Translations under genes and position numbers: made by a program
The notes under the pieces: model-generated
Database searches by the model: none
Told to the model about the DNA's origin: nothing
The model's input: the letters and a program-made list of their open reading frames with translations, nothing else
Shown here: positions 59,248 to 64,000 of the stretch, in pieces
Position numbering within the stretch: the stretch's first letter is position 1
Layout: the number at the start of each line of letters is the position of its first letter
NCBI RefSeq assembly: GCF_041154485.1
Contig: NZ_AP028669.1
Coordinates: forward strand, 2,108,001 to 2,172,000
DNA from: Variovorax sp. V93
Lineage (GTDB): Bacteria > Pseudomonadota > Gammaproteobacteria > Burkholderiales > Burkholderiaceae_C
Length of the DNA stretch: 64,000 nucleotides
Direction of reading: 5' to 3'

Positions 59248-60447
59248 GTGATGCAAGGCACCCGCACAGCCGGGGCGGCAACCCTGTTTGCTGCTGCGCT
59301 CCTTCTGGCGGGATGTCCCATGCAAGACGACTCCAAAGCCCAGCCTCACCAACCCTTCATGTCGGACGGCAAGCTGCCGCGCTTCACCAGGCTCGACAAG
59401 TTCGATCCGCACCGCAAGGACTTCGCGTGCAAGCACGAAGCCGACGCCAATCCGCCCATCACGGCAGAAGCCGAAGCACTGTTCCAGCAGGCGCTGGCGC
59501 TCGTGAGCTACGAGAAGTGGTCGGAGGATCGCAATTACGCCAAGGCGGCCCAGCTCTACGAGCAGGCGATGAAGCTGGGCCACTGGAAGGCGCAGTTCAA
59601 CCTGGCAGGGCTCTACCTGCAAGGGCTGGGCATTGAGCAAGACCCCGAGAAGGCCGTCGAGCTGACCGAAGACCTGATGCGCAAGGGGGTGCCGGCGGCC
59701 TGGGACAACATGGGCACGATGTACATGGGCGGCATTGGATCGCTCAAGCAGGATGCGACGGTGGCGTATGCGTTCTGGCAGAAGGCGGCGGACATGGGAA
59801 GCATGAATGCGCAAGCCCATTTAGGAGAGAAGCTAAACGCTGGCTACGATGATCCCCCTTCCTTTTGGGGCAACTATGTTGTTGGCCGGAAGATGCTTGA
59901 GTGTGCTTTTTCCCAAGGGAGCGGAGCAGCTGCGCTAGAACTTGGAGTGACGTTTCGGATTGATGATCCAAGTCGCGCTCAAGAGTTACTCCACGCCGGA
60001 GTGAAGTTCGGCTGTAATAAATGTGCGGGCTACTTATTCGCCTCGTTTGACGATGGAGCGAGTCCGGTCACTACCGGGCCTGACAAGGCTCGCGCCCGCC
60101 GCTACAAGATTCTGGCTGACGCCCTTTACCTCAACCCCGACCTGCGCTTTCCCAATCTCGACAAGGTGCTGCCCCTTCCCCCGGCACCGCTGCCCCAGTG
60201 GGACATGAGCGAGCCCAAGACGCTTATCGATGCCGCCAAGGCCGTGGTGCCTGCTGCTTCTTCGCCGCCGCAAGCGCCGGTACCGACACCCCCGCGCACC
60301 AGCCAGCTCGAAGGTGCCGAGCGCGGCCTGCTGTCTGCTCACACGCGTGTGGCCCAGGGCATCGCGCGGGAGGCCGAGATGCCCACGACGCGCGGCGATT
60401 CAAAGCACCTGCACGCCGGCCGTTCCAGCAAGCGCTGGTGCTTGTGA
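59248..60447 (+). CDS. Sel1-repeat lipoprotein, probable immunity protein (copy 2, shorter)
   Basis: A 399-aa paralogue of the preceding gene, 7 bases downstream. The signal ends LLLAGC (C23). About 165 residues after the signal are almost identical to copy 1, the middle (about 188-260: NAQAHLGEKLNAGYDDPPSF, RKMLECAFSQGSGAAALELG) differs strongly, and identity returns for about 120 residues. After the shared EAE-MPT segment the end is a short unrelated tail (RSSKRWCL), so the C-terminal domain of copy 1 is missing. The start is GTG at 59248 with GGGGTGA upstream; ATG at 59251 is an alternative. It may guard against a different effector variant. Confidence 0.78.
   Translation: MMQGTRTAGAATLFAAALLLAGCPMQDDSKAQPHQPFMSDGKLPRFTRLDKFDPHRKDFACKHEADANPPITAEAEALFQQALALVSYEKWSEDRNYAKAAQLYEQAMKLGHWKAQFNLAGLYLQGLGIEQDPEKAVELTEDLMRKGVPAAWDNMGTMYMGGIGSLKQDATVAYAFWQKAADMGSMNAQAHLGEKLNAGYDDPPSFWGNYVVGRKMLECAFSQGSGAAALELGVTFRIDDPSRAQELLHAGVKFGCNKCAGYLFASFDDGASPVTTGPDKARARRYKILADALYLNPDLRFPNLDKVLPLPPAPLPQWDMSEPKTLIDAAKAVVPAASSPPQAPVPTPPRTSQLEGAERGLLSAHTRVAQGIAREAEMPTTRGDSKHLHAGRSSKRWCL
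59311..59805 (+). repeat. Direct repeat A, copy 2 (matches 57876-58370)
   Basis: The second copy of the 495-base block. Similarity stops abruptly after the shared GGGAAGCATG at 59796-59805, where the two immunity genes become different proteins. Confidence 0.9.
60023..60387 (+). repeat. Direct repeat B, copy 2 (matches 58606-58970)
   Basis: The second copy of the 365-base block. It ends at GCCCACG, after which copy 2 runs into an unrelated 20-codon tail and stops, so this is where the tail of the duplicated gene was lost. Confidence 0.88.
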
Positions 60448-60484
60448 AATGCGAGCCGTGCAGAAACCAAGATGAGGATTTTTT

Positions 60485-60775
60485 ATGCGCTTGTCCACCG
60501 TCGGGGTCGTTCTCATTGTCATCGGCGCCATCGTGGCGAACGTCGGCTTCGTCGCCCTTCTGGGGGCCGGTGCGAGGGTCTCTGGCGGAGGCGAAGGGCA
60601 TGACCTGCTCCCGGAAGCCGTCATGGTCGGTTTCCTGCTCGGTGGGCCGCTCATCTTCTTGCTGGGGGTGCTGCTGTGGCTTGGCGTGAAGATCCAGGCA
60701 TTGCTCGAGAAGGCAAAGGCCACTCGCGACGCCGCGAACGAAGGCCGCAGCGACTCCCAATCGTCAGCCTCGTGA
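60485..60775 (+). CDS. Small two-helix membrane protein, 96 aa
   Basis: A 96-aa inner-membrane protein with two hydrophobic helices (about residues 5-28 and 44-68; STVGVVLIVIGAIVANVGF, VGFLLGGPLIFLLGVLLW) and a charged cytoplasmic tail ending in serines. An ATGAGGA site precedes the ATG. It is the last gene of the T6SS-linked plus-strand run; whether it belongs to the immunity function is unknown. Not recognised. Confidence 0.65.
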   Translation: MRLSTVGVVLIVIGAIVANVGFVALLGAGARVSGGGEGHDLLPEAVMVGFLLGGPLIFLLGVLLWLGVKIQALLEKAKATRDAANEGRSDSQSSAS

Positions 60776-60815
60776 GCCATGGAAGGCCGGGGGCCTGTGC
60801 CTTCGCCCGGCGGCT

Positions 60816-61187
60816 TCAGCCCGCAGCCCCCAACCCACCCCGCCCGTGCCGCTGCGCCTCCCGCCATGCATTCACGATCAGCGCCCGCGCCTTCGGATGC
60901 TCGGGGTCGGTAACCACCCATTCCGGATACGCATGCGGAAGGCTGGCCGCGGTCACGCGGATCGCGTCGAACTCGATGGGGGAGAGCGGCGCGGCCGCGC
61001 TGGCGCGGTGGGTCAGCGTCTTGCGCAGGCCCGCCTTCCATGCGTCCGGCAGGTGCTCGACAGCGGGCAGGAGCGCCAGCGCGATGTGCGCGGCGCGCGG
61101 GCTCAGGGCTGCGGCGTCGGCGCGCAGGCGCGCCAGGCACTCGGTGCCGCTCGCCGTCTCTTTTCTCTCACCTCCGGAGCATGGCAT
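60816..61187 (-). CDS. Hypothetical protein, 123 aa
   Basis: A 123-aa soluble helical protein (AHIALALLPAVEHLPDAW, LSPIEFDAIRVTAASLPHAY, PEWVVTDPEHPKARALIVNA). It lies 14 bases downstream of the first small heat-shock gene, on the same strand, so it may be in the heat-shock operon. The N-terminus (MPCSGGERKETASG) is poorly supported and the true start could be internal. No family recognised. Confidence 0.55.
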   Translation of the reverse strand: MPCSGGERKETASGTECLARLRADAAALSPRAAHIALALLPAVEHLPDAWKAGLRKTLTHRASAAAPLSPIEFDAIRVTAASLPHAYPEWVVTDPEHPKARALIVNAWREAQRHGRGGLGAAG

Positions 61188-61201
61188 GCGGCACCCCTCG
61201 C

Positions 61202-61621
61202 TCAGGCTGTCTGGATCTCGATGCGCCGCGGCTGCGCATGCTGGGCCTTGGGAATGCGCAGCTTCAGCACGCCCTGCGAAAGCTCGGCCGAGATGGCGTT
61301 GGTGTCGAGTTCCTTGCTGAGCGTGAAGACGCGGCGGAAGCGGCCCAGGCCCACCTCCGTATGGCTCGATTCCAGCCCCTCGGGCACCGAGAGCCCCGAC
61401 TCGGCCTCGATGGTCAGCGTGTCGGACGCGACCTGCAGGCTGAGCTTGTCGCGCGAGACGCCCGGCAGGTCGGCAAAGAGCGTGATGCCGCCGCTGTCCT
61501 CGACCACGTCCACCGGCGGCGTCAGCGCCGCGTCGCTGTAGCGCGTGCTGTCTTCCTTGCGCGCGAGCTCCTTCGATCCGGCCGCGCGGGACGAAGTGGT
61601 GGGGGTGTTGCTGTTGTCCAT
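61202..61621 (-). CDS. Small heat-shock protein (Hsp20/alpha-crystallin)
   Basis: A 139-aa ATP-independent holdase. Its alpha-crystallin domain runs from about residue 38 (LTPPVDVVEDSGGITLFADLPGV, read in two parts) through KLSLQVASDTLTIEAES and FRRVFTLSKELDTNAISAEL to GVLKLRIPK, with the short C-terminal IEIQ motif that links oligomers. The ATG at 61621 has AAAGGAGAG before it; an ATG at 61642 lies further upstream in frame. It is second in a two-gene hsp20 operon read from a sigma-32-like promoter. Confidence 0.92.
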   Translation of the reverse strand: MDNSNTPTTSSRAAGSKELARKEDSTRYSDAALTPPVDVVEDSGGITLFADLPGVSRDKLSLQVASDTLTIEAESGLSVPEGLESSHTEVGLGRFRRVFTLSKELDTNAISAELSQGVLKLRIPKAQHAQPRRIEIQTA

Positions 61622-61663
61622 GATCGTCTCTCCTTTCTTCATTTCATGGTTGCTTCACCGTCA

Positions 61664-62101
61664 TCACTGAACGGTGATGCGCCGCGGCTGCGACGAGGCC
61701 TGGCGCTGCACGGTGATGTGCAGCACGCCATCGCGGTACTTGGCGCTCACGGCGTCGGGGTCGGCATCGTCGGGCAGGGTGAGCACGCGGCGGAACGAAC
61801 CCTCGAAGCGCTCGTTGATGTGCACGGCCGCCTTGGCATCGGACCCGGGCAGGTTGTTGGCGCGCTGGCCGGCAATGGTGAGCAGGCCGCGCTCGAGGTT
61901 GACTTCGAGGCTGGACGGGTCGACACCGGGCGCGAACGCGTAGATCTCCACCGTCTGCGGCGTGCCGCCGATGTTCAGGGCCGGGAAGCCGTTGCGGCCG
62001 AAGCCCCGGATGGTCGGAGACAGATCGAAGGCCTGCTGCATCTCGCGCTGCAGGCGATCCATCTCTGCAAACATGTCGCGCGGAAACAGGGATCGGTACA
62101 T
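61664..62101 (-). CDS. Small heat-shock protein (Hsp20/alpha-crystallin)
   Basis: A 145-aa chaperone with the N-terminal arm FPRDMFAEMDRLQREMQQAF typical of class A bacterial Hsp20, and an alpha-crystallin domain from GFPALNIGGTPQTVEIYAFA-type start (about 40) through LLTIAGQR, GSFRRVLTLPDDADPDAVSA and GVLHITVQR. It ends with the RRITVQ extension. The ATG at 62101 is chosen because GGAGG lies 8 bases upstream; an in-frame ATG at 62116 overlaps that site. First gene of the operon, behind a heat-shock promoter and a leader that may act as a thermosensor. Confidence 0.93.
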   Translation of the reverse strand: MYRSLFPRDMFAEMDRLQREMQQAFDLSPTIRGFGRNGFPALNIGGTPQTVEIYAFAPGVDPSSLEVNLERGLLTIAGQRANNLPGSDAKAAVHINERFEGSFRRVLTLPDDADPDAVSAKYRDGVLHITVQRQASSQPRRITVQ

Positions 62102-62109
62102 GGCGAAAA

Positions 62110-62148
62110 CCTCCATTCAAAACAACAGGTTGAACGGCGCGCCGGAGG
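62110..62148 (-). promoter_or_regulatory. Candidate RNA thermometer in the hsp20 leader
   Basis: In the minus-strand transcript the ribosome site GGAGG (62114-62110) can pair with CCTCC (62148-62144) in the same 5' leader, closing a 29-base loop that itself has self-complementary G+C stretches (GCGCGCC). Hsp20 leaders of Alpha- and Betaproteobacteria often hide the ribosome site in this way. The pairing is visible, the thermal behaviour is inferred. Confidence 0.4.
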
Positions 62149-62175
62149 CGTGCGTCTCCAGCGCTTCCGATCAGC

Positions 62176-62204
62176 GAAATAGGCGCTCGCTGCGGGTTTT
62201 CAAG
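62176..62204 (-). promoter_or_regulatory. Sigma-32-type heat-shock promoter for the hsp20 operon
   Basis: On the minus strand CTTGAAA (62204-62198) is followed after 13 bases by GCCTATTT (62184-62177), matching the heat-shock sigma consensus CTTGAAA / CCCCATTT in all of the first element and 6 of 8 bases of the second. It predicts a start near 62170 and a leader of about 70 bases before the first Hsp20 ATG. Confidence 0.7.
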
Positions 62205-62370
62205 GGGGGATGTCCGGGGGGGCGGTAACCCGATTGCCCAGGTGCTATGAAGGCCGATGCCGCAATTGAAAAAAACTCGGCTCGAGGCCTCTTGAACGGG
62301 CGCCGCGCGCACCTAAATCGATCCTCGTCGAAATCGTCAATCGTCATTCCAAACCTGAAGGAGATTTGCC

Positions 62371-62727
62371 ATGCCGATGGACCTGCTCAAGCAGATTGCC
62401 GCATCCCGCCTGCCCGTGTCTTTCCGCACGCTCAAGGAGATCGACGAGGTCAGGATCCTGCGCCAGGCGGGGCTCGTGATTGCACTGATTCCGGCGCCAG
62501 CCGACCCCCTGAAGCTCGCAGGCAGCGAGCCCGCGGCGCAGGTGCTGGCCATCACCGAGAAAGGACGCGAGGAGCTCGTGCGGATCCGCTACCCGGGCGA
62601 GCTGCCACAGCCCGGAGCCGGCTCCCGGGGCCCGAAGAACTGGCTCGGCGCAAGGCGCTTCGGACATGCATTGCAGCAAGTCTTACCAGCGCGAAGCCGC
62701 GATTCGCGCCCCTCGCAGGGCTTGTAG
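62371..62727 (+). CDS. Hypothetical protein, 118 aa (winged-helix-like end of core)
   Basis: A 118-aa soluble protein: LPVSFRTLKEIDEVRILRQA, GLVIALIPAP and VLAITEKGREELVRIRYPGE. The last phrase is like the wing and final helix of small winged-helix regulators, and the order helix-helix-strand fits, but DNA binding is only a guess. A GAAGGAGA site precedes the ATG. The tail after about residue 85 is Gly/Arg/Ser-rich and may be disordered. It is divergent from the heat-shock operon. Confidence 0.6.
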   Translation: MPMDLLKQIAASRLPVSFRTLKEIDEVRILRQAGLVIALIPAPADPLKLAGSEPAAQVLAITEKGREELVRIRYPGELPQPGAGSRGPKNWLGARRFGHALQQVLPARSRDSRPSQGL

Positions 62728-62832
62728 GCCGCATCCTTCCTGAACATGCGCGCAAATCCATGCCGCCGGATGCGTGGTTCCGCGCTGAATCCGATTCGCT
62801 CATGCAAGCGAAAAATTCATCAGGAGACAGAC

Positions 62833-63153
62833 ATGGACTTCGAAGGCATCTATTGCTTTGACACGGCGGCCGTCCGCTTCGCGATCTACCCGGACGGCCA
62901 CGATGGCGCACGCGTCATCGGGCAGATTTCGGAGGAAACCCTGCATGACGTGTTCGGCACCAGGAACCTGGGCGACCGCCTGCTGGAAACCTGCAAGGCG
63001 CACTTCGATGTCATTGGCGCTGCGGCGCTCAAGCGCTACCGCGCCGACCCGAACCAGCCGATCGTGCTGACGGTGGACGATTTTTCGCGGCGCCTTTCTC
63101 CCCGGTCCGGGGGCTCGCAAACCGCACCGCAGGCCACGCCTCTGGCTGCCTGA
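62833..63153 (+). CDS. DUF1488-like small protein, 106 aa
   Basis: A 106-aa protein: MDFEGIYCFDTAAVRFAIYP, then IGQISEETLHDVFG, LLETCKAHFDVIGAAALKRY and PIVLTVDDF. Strand-strand-helix-helix-strand order with the final V-L-x-x-DDF strand is that of DUF1488. A CAGGAGAC site fixes the ATG at 62833, though the frame is open to 62746. Function of the family is unknown. Confidence 0.7.
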   Translation: MDFEGIYCFDTAAVRFAIYPDGHDGARVIGQISEETLHDVFGTRNLGDRLLETCKAHFDVIGAAALKRYRADPNQPIVLTVDDFSRRLSPRSGGSQTAPQATPLAA

Positions 63154-63327
63154 AAAACGCCGCGCCCCCCATCGCGTGATGGGCAACTCTCCGACACGGC
63201 AAGGAGGTTTCAGCCTTACCCGCTGCGCCCGGATTCTTTGCAAATTGTGTGCTCAGGCCTTGTGGACGCCGAAAGCGTGTTCCGTTGGACACCCGGTCGC
63301 TGGCCTTCATGCAAGCAAGGAACACCG

Positions 63328-64000
63328 GTGCCAGTGACCCAACTGCTTTCAGAGCCTGAGGCGCAAGACGCCTACCTGTTCCGCGAAGGAACGCATTCCC
63401 GCCTGTACGACCTCATGGGTTGCCACCCGCTGAAGGAGGGCGGCGCGCGCTTTGCGGTGTGGGCGCCCAACGCGGAATCGGTGACGGTGGTCGGCGACTG
63501 GAACCATTGGTCCGGCGACGCCGATCCGCTGGCGCCGTCCGCGGACGGCACCGGCATCTGGCTGGGCCGCGCGCCCCATGCCGCGCCGGGGCAGGCCTAC
63601 AAGTACCGCATCCGTTCGCGCTTCGGCGGCTACACGGTCGACAAGGCCGACCCGGTCGCGTTCTGCGCAGAGCTGCCGCCCGCCACGGCCTCGCGCATCT
63701 GCGAACTTTCTTATGACTGGAAGGACGCCGACTGGATGGCCACGCGGGGCGCGCGCAATGCGCTCGATGCGCCGATGTCGGTCTACGAGGTGCACCTGGG
63801 CTCGTGGCGCCGCCGCGAAGGCCGCTTCATGGGCTACCGCGAGATCGCGCATGAACTCGCGGCCTACGTGAAGGAGATGGGCTTCACGCACGTGGAGCTC
63901 ATGCCGGTGACGGAGCATCCGTTCTACGGCTCCTGGGGCTACCAGACCACCGGCTACTTCGCGCCCACGGCGCGCTACGGCTCGCCGCAGGACTTCATGT
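63328..64000 (+). CDS. glgB: 1,4-alpha-glucan branching enzyme, 5' part
   Basis: The first 224 codons of a GH13 branching enzyme; the gene runs off the window. The N-terminal CBM48 module is clear (HPLKEGGARFAVWAPNAESV, VVGDWNHWSGDADPL, YKYRIRSRFGGYTVDKADP), then the start of the barrel VYEVHLGSWRRREGRFMGYR, FTHVELMPVTEHPFYGSWGY and TGYFAPTARYGSP. The start is GTG at 63328 with AAGGAA upstream. It makes alpha-1,6 branches in glycogen and fits with the two GH13 enzymes encoded at 47-51 kb. A 174-base gap without a gene precedes it. Confidence 0.93.
   Translation, partial: MPVTQLLSEPEAQDAYLFREGTHSRLYDLMGCHPLKEGGARFAVWAPNAESVTVVGDWNHWSGDADPLAPSADGTGIWLGRAPHAAPGQAYKYRIRSRFGGYTVDKADPVAFCAELPPATASRICELSYDWKDADWMATRGARNALDAPMSVYEVHLGSWRRREGRFMGYREIAHELAAYVKEMGFTHVELMPVTEHPFYGSWGYQTTGYFAPTARYGSPQDFM

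Overview
The window is a high-GC chromosomal segment. Its gene content and protein flavour (Bug/TctC and TRAP receptors, ACR3/ArsH/ArsI arsenic genes, YjbH-type polysaccharide genes, a Tle5-type T6SS module) suggest a betaproteobacterium of the Comamonadaceae, most likely Variovorax or a close relative. That assignment is an inference from content; no rRNA or tRNA gene is present to confirm it.

0-18.7 kb is a surface-polysaccharide locus in two converging arms. The plus arm (349-11312) encodes a Wza-like export lipoprotein, a WbaP-type priming phosphoglycosyl transferase, a nucleotide-sugar epimerase, two unassigned glycosyltransferase-like proteins, a Wzy-like polymerase, a Wzx-like flippase, KdsA and KdsD (Kdo precursor supply) and a hexapeptide acyltransferase. 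The 3.7-8.75 kb core is clearly richer in A+T than its flanks, as expected for an acquired sugar-assembly cassette. The minus arm (18668-11865) encodes a GfcA-like small secreted protein with an apparent frameshift, a GfcB lipoprotein, a fused GfcC-YjbH protein, a Wzb phosphatase and a Wzc tyrosine autokinase. All junctions within gfcA-gfcB-gfcC/yjbH and within wzb-wzc are 1-4 base overlaps.

19-33.6 kb is a catabolic region. After a CpdA-like phosphodiesterase comes a minus-strand operon: DctP receptor, fused DctQM TRAP permease, VOC protein, RuBisCO-like protein and DUF1537 sugar-acid kinase. A LacI-type regulator is divergent from it. A second minus-strand operon (Bug receptor, UxaA/GarD-type dehydratase, succinate-semialdehyde-type dehydrogenase, HpcH/HpaI aldolase) has a divergent LysR regulator. 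Together they look like uptake and breakdown of one or more sugar acids. A lone cyclic-nucleotide-binding domain protein and several small hypothetical genes follow, plus the fused ends of a deleted CheB/response-regulator hybrid kinase (34.8-35.1 kb).

35-42 kb holds a NUDIX protein with a degenerate second domain and a compact arsenic island (arsH-arsC facing arsR-arsI-arsC2-acr3) whose two arms diverge from a 29-base, apparently leaderless promoter region. Exonuclease III and an EAL protein follow. 42-47 kb carries a PilB/GspE-type ATPase and a four-PAS GGDEF protein. 47-52.7 kb carries two divergent GH13 enzymes and an erythromycin-esterase-like/phosphoribosyltransferase pair.

52.9-60.8 kb is a T6SS effector module: VgrG with a C-terminal transthyretin-like extension, a phospholipase-D (Tle5-like) effector, and two tandem Sel1-type lipoproteins (probable immunity proteins) that are nearly identical except for a divergent centre and tail. 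60.8-64 kb returns to stress and storage genes: two small heat-shock proteins behind a sigma-32-like promoter, a DUF1488-like protein and the 5' part of glgB, which runs off the window.
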